Shown here in pieces: positions 10,107-20,433 of a stretch of DNA of 64,000 nucleotides. Made by a program: the position numbers and the translations under genes. Position 1 is the first letter of the stretch; every line of letters begins with the position of its first letter. This DNA comes from Phaeotremella fagi (taxonomy: Eukaryota; Basidiomycota; Tremellomycetes; Tremellales; Phaeotremellaceae): assembly GCA_001599715.1 (NCBI GenBank), contig BCHU01000007.1:1369586-1433585 (forward strand). Reading direction: 5' to 3'. Under the pieces are notes generated by a model, which ran no database searches, was not told the DNA's origin, and worked only from the letters and a program-made list of their open reading frames with translations.

Positions 10107-11546
10107 CTAGTTGATCTCAAAGTGTGTGTGCCAAAACGAAACGCGTTTGCGACCGTAAGCACCTCCTCTACCACATCCTTCACAATAAGAGGCCTTGCTA
10201 TGATGAAAGAAATCAAACATCAAGACTCTTTTCTGATGATCCCTAACTGCATCTTCGTCTTCCGAATCACTGCCTGCGTCGTCGTATGTGTTACTGTTTG
10301 GACCGAGTACATCGTCATCTTCATCTTCCTCGTCAGAAAGGGATAGCGATGGATCAACAATGACATAATTAGGATCGTCGAATTCTCGTTCAACGATTCG
10401 AACAAATCTTTGCTCGAGGTCTCGAACCTCAGCTTCGGTTGTTCCAGATAAGATGAAATTTCTTCGACGAGGCTTGTCACTGTACGCGACGCATTCCAAT
10501 GTCTCGGATGCAATTTTGTAAATGTCTTCAGCGAGTTCATCGAGAAGAAACTCGATCCTCTGTTGACAAGTTTCGGATGTTGTGGAGGTAGTATGACCAT
10601 CTTCTATATCGGAAGTCGTCCTGTCGACATGAATGAAATGTCGCCAATGAGATCGATACCTCCCCCACGGTACTAATGATCTGCTCATTGTTCCTCCAAC
10701 TCCGAAAGTATGGTGACTGTTGAAAACATAGAAGCGAGACCAGAGCTGGTCTGAAACCAAAAGATTCATCATCGATTCTTGAAATCTCCCACACAGACCT
10801 TCTGGTATATCGTCAAAATTGAAACAAACCGGTTTCAACGGTCCGATGACGGACATCAAGTCGTGTAGCGAACAGATCTCAGGTATCGTAACCCAGTTTC
10901 CATCAGACCACATTTGATGGTTACTGGAAGCCCAAAAGTTCTCTTCCACTGTGTCACCGTGATCTTCGATACGACAGGGTTGAGGATGATTATCAGATAG
11001 GACCGTCACTATATCGTCAATGAAACCTTTGCCGAGGGCGACACCAGTAATCTTGGGAAAATAAAATTTACTCGACAATTTTACAGGACAATCGTTTTGG
11101 TCAAGTACGATTGGCTGTTTACTTTCCAGAAAGGATTCGAACATCTTTTCGGGAGGTTGTACAGCAGGGAGGAAATGTAGAGTGACGAACCGAACCGTAT
11201 TCAAGTATGACAGTTTACGAGTTGTTTTTCCTACAGTCAAGATCTGTTTGTCACGCCAAAGCTTGTGGTCGTGGAGGGGAACGTCGACAAGAGTGGTACC
11301 GGGCAGCACGTTGTTTTGTGGATCAATGTCGAGGGATAGGTTTTCGAATAGAGGTCGAAGCTGTCGATCGTTATGAAGGTGGAGATGAGTGTAAAGTCTG
11401 GGGATGGTGATCTCATGAAGTTCCTGTGAACACCGCGCCAGAACAGCTAATTCAGCACCATGACGTTCAGCTTCAAATAGAGGAAGAACGAAGCGAAGGA
11501 CCTGAGTACGGTCGATGTATTTGGGCGTCATGTTGATATCTGACAT
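10107..11546 (-). CDS. F-box-like protein, family D paralog 1
   Basis: Single exon, 479 aa when started at MSDINMTPKYIDRTQ, where it aligns with the neighbouring paralog. The amino terminus holds an F-box-like helix set, VLRFVLPLFEAERHGAELAV and LARCSQELHEITIPRLYTHL, of the kind seen in fungal substrate adaptors of SCF ubiquitin ligases; this is inferred from pattern only. The middle is leucine-rich without clear repeats. The carboxy-terminal part has VSGTTEAEVRDLEQRF-like sequence, a poly-acidic stretch (SDEEDEDDD) and QKRVLMFDFFHHSKAS followed by a CEGCG pair. The frame runs 63 nt further upstream to an ATG, but the paralog supports the later start. Confidence 0.68.
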   Translation of the reverse strand: MSDINMTPKYIDRTQVLRFVLPLFEAERHGAELAVLARCSQELHEITIPRLYTHLHLHNDRQLRPLFENLSLDIDPQNNVLPGTTLVDVPLHDHKLWRDKQILTVGKTTRKLSYLNTVRFVTLHFLPAVQPPEKMFESFLESKQPIVLDQNDCPVKLSSKFYFPKITGVALGKGFIDDIVTVLSDNHPQPCRIEDHGDTVEENFWASSNHQMWSDGNWVTIPEICSLHDLMSVIGPLKPVCFNFDDIPEGLCGRFQESMMNLLVSDQLWSRFYVFNSHHTFGVGGTMSRSLVPWGRYRSHWRHFIHVDRTTSDIEDGHTTSTTSETCQQRIEFLLDELAEDIYKIASETLECVAYSDKPRRRNFILSGTTEAEVRDLEQRFVRIVEREFDDPNYVIVDPSLSLSDEEDEDDDVLGPNSNTYDDAGSDSEDEDAVRDHQKRVLMFDFFHHSKASYCEGCGRGGAYGRKRVSFWHTHFEIN

Positions 11547-11738
11547 GGCGTTGGGTATAAGTGATGGCAAAGTGAATTGAAGTAGTAAAGGCAAGCCATT
11601 CGGAATCAATTGACTTGAAAGTTGATTGGATCACATTGCATCTGACACCCTCTGAAATACATTCTATTGACCCCTCAGCCAAATATGCCTAATACTAAAT
11701 CCCAGCATCGATCTACATGACCTATTGTGGTTCCTTCA

Positions 11739-13316
11739 TCAAGTCCGCTTGATAGGATGGGCCCAAAAATCTGTCCTCCGCCTTGTGAAACGTTTTCCAC
11801 GATAGCCACCACCTTGACCACACGTCTCACAACAGGAGGCTTTGCTTTCATGGAAGAAATCAAACATCAAAACGCGTTTCTGATAATCCCTAACCGCATC
11901 TTCATCTTCCGGATCAGAACCTCCATCACCATACCAGTTGTCGTTGGGGTCGAAGTAGTCATCATCATCATCTTCAGTATCGCTTGAATGAGAGTCGGAA
12001 CTATTTTTGGATGAAGGACGTTTACGGAGTGATAACGAAGGGTCGACAATTACTAATTGAGGATCGGAGAATCTTTGTTCGACGACGCGAATAAATTTTT
12101 GTTCCAAGTCACGAACTTCGCTTTCTGTGATTCCTGATACGATAATATCCCTTCGACGTGGTTTATCACCAATAGTCTCTAGGGTGTCAGACGAGATGGA
12201 GTAAACATCTTCAGCAAGTTGGTCTAGTGTCGAATCAATAGTTGGAGAATTAACCTCATAGTCCTCGTTTACAGTGGATATCGATTCCACGTCATCTAGA
12301 TAGCTCGTGTTGATAGTTTGTCCTACATCTTCACCTGATCCCATACGGTTAATATGTATAAAGTGTCGCCAATGTTTCCGAGAGCGTGTCCATGGGGTCA
12401 ACGACTGACTCTGTAAGCCTTGTGTTCCAAAGACATGGTGCGTGTTGATTTGGTAAACGTAGCCATCCCAAACTTTGTTGGAGAATAGAATATTGACTAT
12501 CAATTCTTGCATCGGTCCGCAAAGCCCATCTGGTATATCGTTTATGTTCAGACATAATGGTGTGAGGTATTTCACGAGGTCTTTGAACTCTTCGAGTGGA
12601 GCATAAGATTCATAAGCATCCACAGGTATCGATCCCCAATCGTCCGCCCAAAAATCTTCGTGATGACGATTGCCATGATCCTCATCCATACAGGGTTGGG
12701 GATGATCTTTAGATGTAAAGGTTATTAGATCACTGATAAATCCTTTACCGAGTCCAATGCCTACACAATGGGGGAAGTAGGACCCCCACAATGTTAGTAA
12801 TCGGTCATCGTGACCAAGGAGATACGGTCTTCGTCGGGGTAGAAACGTAAACCTTTTCTCGTACAAATTCGATCGACCTTGAGTCTCACTATCTTGCACG
12901 GAAGACAAAACAGGTCTGATTGGAAGGAAATGTAGTTTGAAAGAGTGCACCATATTGAGATAAGATAGTTTACGAGTCCCTTTAGCAACCGTATTGTGCT
13001 CTGTCAAGCCCAAGTGGTCTAGCGGGATATCAGACAGAATCGGACAAGGGAGTATCTTCCCGTCTACATCCAACTCCAGTGAAAGATCTTGAAACAAACA
13101 TTGGAGTTGTCGATAATTGTAAAGATGGAGATGGGTGTAAAGTTTTGGAATAAGAGTTTGGTGAAGCTCCTTTGAGCACCGTGCGAGAACAGCTAATTCT
13201 GAACCGTGATGTTCCGCTTCGAGTAGAGGGAGGACGAGTCGAAGGACTTGGAAACGATTGATATAGTTGAAGGACACTGGGGGAGAGTCTGATGACGTCT
13301 CGTTGACTTTTGACAT
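11739..13316 (-). CDS. F-box-like protein, family D paralog 2
   Basis: Single exon, 525 aa from MSKVNETSSDSPPVSF. It is colinear with paralog 1: QVLRLVLPLLEAEHHGSELA, LARCSKELHQTLIPKLYTHL, GKGFISDLI, DHPQPCMDEDHG, IPDGLCGPMQ, KHWRHFIHINR, ITESEVRDLEQKFIRVVEQR, an acidic DTEDDDDDYFDP stretch, and QKRVLMFDFFHESKASCCET ending in a CETCG pair. About 35 bp upstream of both genes are also alike (GCCATTCGG and ATCAATTGACTTG), so the duplication covered the promoter. The repeated CxxC near the end may bind a metal. Function unknown. Confidence 0.68.
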   Translation of the reverse strand: MSKVNETSSDSPPVSFNYINRFQVLRLVLPLLEAEHHGSELAVLARCSKELHQTLIPKLYTHLHLYNYRQLQCLFQDLSLELDVDGKILPCPILSDIPLDHLGLTEHNTVAKGTRKLSYLNMVHSFKLHFLPIRPVLSSVQDSETQGRSNLYEKRFTFLPRRRPYLLGHDDRLLTLWGSYFPHCVGIGLGKGFISDLITFTSKDHPQPCMDEDHGNRHHEDFWADDWGSIPVDAYESYAPLEEFKDLVKYLTPLCLNINDIPDGLCGPMQELIVNILFSNKVWDGYVYQINTHHVFGTQGLQSQSLTPWTRSRKHWRHFIHINRMGSGEDVGQTINTSYLDDVESISTVNEDYEVNSPTIDSTLDQLAEDVYSISSDTLETIGDKPRRRDIIVSGITESEVRDLEQKFIRVVEQRFSDPQLVIVDPSLSLRKRPSSKNSSDSHSSDTEDDDDDYFDPNDNWYGDGGSDPEDEDAVRDYQKRVLMFDFFHESKASCCETCGQGGGYRGKRFTRRRTDFWAHPIKRT

Positions 13317-13895
13317 TGTGTTGTGTTGTAAAAGTGATGGTAAAAATGAATTGATGTAGTCGTGAACACAACGACAAGCCATTCGGGATCAATTGACTTG
13401 ACAGCGGTGGACTGGACTGGACTACGGTGACAGGCCTGAAACTTTGGATGACTTTAGTCTTGTTTCATCCAGAGATGGGATCTTATTCTTTGTGCCAAAA
13501 ACCTCACGCTCATCTGTTCACATAGTCCCATGGAAAGTCAAAGATTCGACAGCTGAAAGTAGGGCCCATAGTAATCGGCTTTGTGGCGGACCAATGAAAT
13601 TCCCATACTCGTTTCATCGTACAAGCATTCTTTTCATTCCTTTTTCTCACCATAGTCGAAGTCTCTGAATAAATCAGAAATACCAAAAAGCCTTCCAGCT
13701 CCACTTTCGGTCTAAGGTCATCTTTTCGGGAATTGCAGCGTCGGCGAAGGCTTTTTGGTTTGACATCGAAGTTTTGTTTTACCGAAGCCTTCCACAGCAG
13801 GGAGTGAGGATATATTCTTGAGATTGATGAATTCAACTTCTCCCCCTCTCTTTACTTTACTAATTTTTAAAACAAAGTCTCCATAAACCAACACC

Positions 13896-14714
13896 ATGTC
13901 TCAAACGAACACAGAAGTCACCATCCGTTTCTTCCAATCTCCAACACTCTTCTCCGGTGTAATCGTCCATCCAGGCACTGCGCAGAACGGGATGTACTGG
14001 TCGCTCGTCAACGACTGTGCAAGTTGTTTCTCCCTCTGCGCCGATAAAGACCTAATTGCTTTAGAAAGAGCCAATGAGCTGTCATCTGGACTTACCAGAG
14101 ACTTTCAGTATCAATTCCTACTCTCATTCACCCACGTTTTCGTCGAAGGAAACGATGGTCAAGATCTCACCGAATTTCATTCAGAATTTCAAAATTTTTA
14201 TCAACAGACTTTGGAAAAACTTCAATCAACTCATCAGTTCCAGAAGAAATATCCTGGTGTTAGTTTTGTATATCAAGAACAAACAAAGGAGGGTCCGACA
14301 CCTGTAGAAGCTCCAAAGGTAGATTTGAATCTCAGTGATAAAGCTTCCCGATTCATCCTTCATAAGTATCGTCAAAACAAATCTGTCACCAAGGAAGCTC
14401 ATCCAATCTCAACAGAGATGGAAAAGTGGTGGTTGGATTTATCTAGTGCTCTCGGTACTCTTCCACCAACTGTTTCAGAGTCACCAACTGTTTTAGAGAG
14501 ATTCAAAATCTCGGTTCCACCTGACAACTATACCGTCGCCGATGTTGAGGTGTGGGATTATGATACTCAAATTTCACATGGGAGGTCACGTCAAGAGCCA
14601 AGTGAGGAGTCAGATGAGGAATCAGACGAGGAATCAGATGAGGATTCACGCAACGATTCGGGTATAGATCTCGGTGAGAATGGAGATGAGGAAGCAGATG
14701 AGGATCAAGAGTAG
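13896..14714 (+). CDS. Unknown protein with acidic SDEE-repeat tail
   Basis: Single exon, 272 aa. No family recognised. The amino-terminal two thirds is globular, with aromatic-rich stretches (FRF-like strands, GMYWSLVNDCASCFSLCADK, QYQFLLSFTHVFVE). The last 40 residues are almost wholly acidic, with an ESDE unit repeated several times and SGIDLGENGDEEADEDQE at the end. The ATG sits in CACCATGTC, a good fungal start context. It lies between the F-box-like pair and the Zn2Cys6 regulator. It may be a distant relative of the family A proteins, but I cannot show this. Confidence 0.6.
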   Translation: MSQTNTEVTIRFFQSPTLFSGVIVHPGTAQNGMYWSLVNDCASCFSLCADKDLIALERANELSSGLTRDFQYQFLLSFTHVFVEGNDGQDLTEFHSEFQNFYQQTLEKLQSTHQFQKKYPGVSFVYQEQTKEGPTPVEAPKVDLNLSDKASRFILHKYRQNKSVTKEAHPISTEMEKWWLDLSSALGTLPPTVSESPTVLERFKISVPPDNYTVADVEVWDYDTQISHGRSRQEPSEESDEESDEESDEDSRNDSGIDLGENGDEEADEDQE

Positions 14715-14952
14715 AAAAAGGGGGTCGGAGTGGGAAGTGAGGTCAGATGAAGTCAGATCGTTTATGATATACATACATACTTACCGTAGCTAAATGATGA
14801 GTAATTTGATGAACAGGGTATTTGAAATTGCAAAGCTCCACTATCTGCCCTTGTCCGATTCTCGTATTATATTGATTACATTGTGTATGTTTCTGATTGA
14901 TACAGTGCTTGAATCCTCGATGTCCTCTTACATTCGTCCATTCTCCCCAGCA

Positions 14953-17821
14953 CTACATCTGCAAAGCCCCCCAAGCATCAGGTTCAGCCAAAGCGAAACT
15001 TTTCAAAAACGTCTCCCATCTAATTAAACGATGTATCAGTACCATCACCCGACCTTTAAAGAGAAACACCTACTCCTCAACCAAATCATTCGAAACTTCA
15101 ACAGGCGCCAGATTCCCGGCAACATCAAATTGGAAATTCGAATCCTGATGAAAAACGTTTTCAGGATTACCATTGAAATTCTGGATCTGGGTGATGGTGT
15201 TTTGGTTTCCATCATTTAGATAGGAGACAGAATTCGATGGAATTGGTGGGGAAATGATTTGCTGCAGATCGCAGCTTAGACCTGGCATAAATTCGGGAGG
15301 ACTGATCTGTGATTGACGAGGTTGGGGATTTTCAGTAACGACGACATTGGTTTTGGAGACGCAATGAACTAGATCTTGAAGAATCGTTTCGACTGATTTA
15401 TCCTTTTCAATGGGTGAGTTCAAGGTCTGGCGTTGATTATCAGCTTCCCGGACGGTATCGCATCGACAGTTTATAACTCACTGCTAACATGGCGCCAAGG
15501 ATCTTCGCACTGTTGATCTCTAAATCACCACAGGGAAGTTTCGTATAAATATCAAGTGAATGTTGAAGTTCGAATCGACAGGATGGTTTCGCATCTGGAA
15601 TTTTGAGAGCGTGAATGAATAGTACAGTGCAAGCTGCCAAATGATGCTTTGATGTGTACCAAGCTAGGGGGTGTCAACGTCATGCTCAACAACATAGACT
15701 TACGTTTTGCCCAACCTTGTTCTGTCAAACTTCTTATACACATCATAGCCGTTTTAGCTGCGCTTATGACGGCATGTTGAGAGTAAATATATCGATTATC
15801 CGAATAACTTTTTATCATAAACGGTCTATGTAAACGAATGATACGTTGTTGGAAAGAACTGAAAGAATTTGTCAACACAGGTGTAGGGAGATTGATTTTA
15901 TACCATACCTGTTCAAAAGATTAAACAAACGATAAGCACTTCCTGGTCTTCGATTTTGATTCTGTGCGATTCCCAAGTTTGAGAAATCTTGATATGACAT
16001 CCTCAACTGGCGATCACATTCGAGAAGAGCATCATAGGTTAGTGTTTCAGGTTCGACTATGAAGTTTGTGACTTGACGCCAGTGTTTGGCCAGGTAGTAC
16101 TTGTGAATTTCCCATACACCAGGGGTTCTATGTGGAAGAATGAATCAGTGCGAAAAGCTTCATCACATTAAGAACCTACTCTTCATAAGTTGGATGAGGT
16201 ACAGGTGATGTCTCGAACAGTAAATCGCCCTCGACGTAATTCTGTGGTTCTTCCGTTGTGAATGAGCCTAATGAAATTAGCTGGTAGTTTTGAGATTCTG
16301 GCGTCTCTTAACGTACCTTCTGGAAAGGTATACACCGTGCGTTGATATTCATGAGGGTGGTGACGCGCAAACGATTCATAGAAATAGAAAGCATTGAAAG
16401 ATTTCACGGCCAATTGATAGCCCAGATGAGGTAGATGCGGTGGAAGCATAGGATCAGAGGGTAAGATCGAGGATGGTGTCAGTTCAAACAGGCACAGTGA
16501 TTTGCAAATTCTGATTTGCTACGAGTCAGTAATCTATCAACCTGCAGAGGTATCACATACCCGCCAGCAACTTCTATCCATATATCCAAGTTTAACGAGG
16601 GATCTCTCCTCCATCTCATACAGCTATATTGTGCATCAGTACAATTCTCAGACACTCTTTGACTCACATGAATCCGAAAAATACCAAAAGAGCATTGAGC
16701 ACCCTTAGTTGAGGTCTAGAAACCCATCTCGCACGCTCCAACGACAACTCAAACATCTGATTCATCCTTTTGCCCAAAGATCTGAGTTCGAAAACGGGCA
16801 GAATGGACGGTTTTGAAGTGTTGACAGAATGATCTGCTTGATCTTCACAGCTCATACTGGTAAATGTCAGCAATGACACGTCATCTCACTCACCCCAGAA
16901 GAGCAGCTAGGATGGCTAGCCATGCTGGATCTATGCTGTGACATAAACCGGCGTTGATGGCAGGTTGTAACTGAGCGAGTTCACGTCGAAAGACACCTTC
17001 ATACATGTTATGCCCTGTCGCGGTTAGTCTGAGTTCATCGATTAAAATCGAAACTGAACTCACAGAAAGGACGCTCTGGAGAAAACATGTGGTCGATCAG
17101 AAAATAAACGACTTCACTGCTGGGCAGCATCGCAATCAAATCATCATTACCCAATCCCCACAAACTCTTATTCTTCATCTCCGCCAAACTGGAGGTTCGA
17201 TGGATGTTGGGCCACTCTCTGAATTCTCTGATTTTGGGTTCAACATTTGATGAATCCAAACTATCGGGTGTGGGCAGATAATTCTCCAATGGATAAGGTG
17301 ACATGGTCGAGTGGAAATTTATAGCGATACCCTCAAGAGTTTGTGCAGCTCTTTCCACACCTGTCCCATGTCCACCGTGACATTGAGGTGAAGACGGTTG
17401 ATGAGAAGGTGTGATTGTTTGTGTGTTTCGATTGGTCTCAGTCCTGGAGTGATTGACCGGGCTGAGGGGTGTTGAGATTCTTTCGTTCTTGGTTTCACTA
17501 GGTCCTGTCCCTGGTGCATATGCACATTTCCCAGCTTCATCACGACCTACACAAGTTCCACAAGGAAATTGTTGGTTGCATTTGGTACGGCGTCGTTTAC
17601 TGTTAATTGATGTCAATCGACCACTCGTCGTTGGATGAAGCTACCTACCATTCCGTACAACTAACCTGAGAACATGGTCAGCAATTTATTCTCGAGCACA
17701 GACTCACCGTTTTCCTCGTTCTCTTCTTTGGTCGAGCTTCTTCAGTGTCAGTATGGGGTGAGCTTGAACGACGTGACTGGGGGTGTGACTGTGATTCTCC
17801 TGATTCAAGCTGACTACTCAT
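14953..17821 (-). CDS. Zn2Cys6 fungal-specific transcription factor
   Basis: Nuclear DNA-binding regulator with about ten exons. Exon 1 (17821-17708) encodes a serine-rich start and PKKRTRKT. A 17-nt microexon (17665-17649) plus exon 3 (from 17599) build the zinc cluster CTECKRRRTKC, then CNQQFPCGTC, then a last Cys eight residues on, giving C-x2-C-x6-C-x5-C-x2-C-x8-C. Downstream exons encode the fungal regulatory middle region (NMYEGVFRRELAQLQPAINA, DPAWLAILAALLG, MRWRRDPSLNLDIW, YQLAVKSFNAFYFYESFARH). The 3' end is uncertain. Using acceptor GGGAG near 15014 gives an ending TFLKSFALAEPDAWGALQM (stop at 14953), typical of this class; the nearer TTAG acceptor would stop at 14984. It starts about 717 bp from the divergent MFS pair and may regulate it. 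Confidence 0.85.
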
Positions 17822-18537
17822 TTTGTTGTAGAGATGTGGGTTGGGAAAGATTAAGTTGGATGTAAAAAATAAAAGCACGGAATAGGAATGAATGAATAAT
17901 CAACACCTTCTAATTTCCGAGGAGATATTTTGGATTTAAACTTTAAACCTGGAATCCCCGAAGTGGCAACGTGGTGAAAACTAAGCTCAACTAATTGGTT
18001 TTTAATTTTGGGAGAACAGACGAGATCTAGTCTGATTACTGGTAAGGTCGGAATAGTGGGTGTTACAAACGAACTTCCTGGTACCTTCACATATCTCAAC
18101 GACAGTCTGATCTGCGGATCATCTCGACTTGTTGCAAGTCTGTTCTAGATGCAGATGCGATTGAACTCAACAAAAGACCATCATCAGGTCGATCTTGAAA
18201 AGTTGATAATTAAGTAAGATTATCAATCCGTTATCTTGAAGTCATACAAGATCGGGCCCGAAGCTAGTATATCGTGTCAACATTCCATAAAAACCGTGCA
18301 CAAGAAGAAATATCTAGATCGACTCAATACCTCCACCTCCTCGGACGTAGCTGTACCTTCGCATCCCTGACCTAATCAACCTCGGGCGATCCAAGCCACC
18401 ATTAAGTTACCACATTTCTCAACGGTATAAATAACAAATATTTTTCTGATCGAGGATTTCAACAATTCATCCGCTCGAAGTTTCTCATCGATACCAAATC
18501 TTTATTTCTCAAGAATCACATACAAAAACAGAACATA
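17822..18537. promoter_or_regulatory. Divergent promoter between regulator and MFS pair
   Basis: About 716 bp separate the start codons of the minus-strand Zn2Cys6 regulator and the plus-strand transporter. Zn2Cys6 proteins often bind paired CGG triplets and control adjacent transporters. Scattered CGG/CCG triplets are present, but no clear spaced repeat was picked out by eye. Confidence 0.4.
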
Positions 18538-20101
18538 ATGTCTGTACAACCTGTCGATACCGTTGACTCTACCCAGAGTAACACACCAACCGCTGTTGGT
18601 GATGTTGAAAAAGCGGAAGTTGCCAAGCCTTCCATGCCAACTTTTCCTGAAGGTTAGTCACATCAATCGCAGTTTTTGTTTGAGTTATTTGCATTTATAT
18701 TGACATACGTTTAGGTGGTTTAAATGCTTGGTTATGTGTTGCTGGTTCTTGGTTGATTCGTAAGTTCTTTTTTACAGCCCATGTTCGACTTGATCTGATC
18801 CAACCTTACTTAGTATTTTCAACCTTCGGATATGCCAACGCCTTTGGTGTTTATCAATCGTATTATCAATTCACTGGTTACCCAGACCAGACCGCTTCGA
18901 ATATCAGTTGGGTAGGATCTGTTCAACTGTTCTTCCAATTCTCGCTCGGTGCCGTTAGTGGACCTCTTTACGATAAAGGTTATTTCTATTATCTAGTTGG
19001 AGGTGGTAGTGTCTTATATGTCGTGTGGTAAGTAAACTTATCTCACCCATCGATTGTATCTGATCCCTTTTTCACAGTATCTTCATGGTATCTCTCTGTA
19101 AAGAGTTCTACCAAGTGATTCTAGCACAAGCTATCGGTGTAGGAATCGCTACCGGTATCATCTTCCTTCCAGCTGTTTCGATCTTGAGTCAATACTTCTT
19201 CAAAAGACGTGCTTTAGCCATCGGTATTGCTGTCTCAGGATCTTCCATCGGAGGTAGGTCTCTATATCGATAATTCAATATATACTGACACATCACTTCA
19301 GGTATCTGCTTCCCCATCATGCTCAACAATCTCATCGTCTCACACGGATTCCCATACGCTGTCAGAGCCACTGGTTACGTGATTCTAGGTGCTTTGGTCG
19401 TTGCTTGTGCAATCATGCGAACTAGATTACCAGTCAACCCTAACCCACCAAAGAAACCATCACCAAAAGAGTTATTCGCCGATTTCCCTTATTCACTTTG
19501 TGTGGCTGGTTTATTCATCACCGCATGGGGACTTTTCTTCCCAATTTTCTACCTTCAAGTGAGTGGATCTTCACCAATGTGAATATATAACTGACAACCA
19601 CCCTAGGTATTCGCCGAAGAACACGGCATCAACGCAAACCTCGTCACCTACACACTTGCCATCTTAAACGCTGCCTCCGTCTTTGGTCGTACCCTACCCA
19701 ATCTCATCGCTGACAAAGTCGGTTCCCTCAACATGCTCGCAGTCATGTGTGCTTGTGCAGGTATCCTAGTCTTTGCCATGTTCGGAGCCACCAACTCCGC
19801 AGGACTAATCTGCGTCGCCCTCTTCTACGGTCTTTTCTCTGGTGCATACGTTTCACTTCTTTCACCAGCTTTGATCGCTTTCTCCAAAAATCACTCTGAA
19901 ATCGGTCTACGTATCGGTATGGGTTTCCTTATCACTTCACTCGCTGCTCTTAGTGGAACACCTATCACCGGTGCGTTACTGGCTAAATACGGTTACTACG
20001 CTCCTATCACGTTTAGTGGTGTTTGCGTTTGTACTGGTTCAGTGATCTTTGGTCTTTCTGCTATCTTACAAAGTAGAGCTAAAGGAACGAGGAAAGTTTA
20101 A
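18538..20101 (+). CDS. MFS transporter, monocarboxylate-porter type, copy 1
   Basis: Six exons (18538-18652, 18715-18759, 18814-19027, 19078-19253, 19302-19558, 19607-20101) give 433 aa. The protein has about twelve hydrophobic segments, an amino-terminal cytosolic tail of about 45 residues and the family landmarks GGLNAWLCVAGSW, FGYANAFGVYQSYYQ, VGSVQLFFQFSLGAVSGPLYD, SQYFFKRRALAIGIA, GSSIGGICFPIM and EIGLRIGMGF. This fits the fungal MCT-like major facilitators of the plasma membrane or endomembranes that carry monocarboxylates or related organic acids. The substrate is unknown. It forms a tandem pair with the next gene and faces a Zn2Cys6 regulator. Confidence 0.88.
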
Positions 20102-20433
20102 GGCTATTCAGCAGACATCAAACTTGGTAATCTATACATATACATCCATATAATACAGACTAGACTATGCAACCACTCTAATACATGTAACCGAAGGAAA
20201 CGGAATCTCGCCCAAAGGATGAAACGTGGGTTGCCGTTTTCACCATCATCGATTGCTGTGGCACCAGCGTTTCCCATCATTCAAAGGATACACTGTGACA
20301 TCTCTGGAGTCTCTAGATCAGATGCAAACAGAGCGTCCTTGCGCCTGAGGATATAAATAAACATGCACTTGTAACTCGAAAATTTTCCTTTTCCTTTTCA
20401 TTCGATTTTGATTCAAAAGCATTAAAGTCAAAA

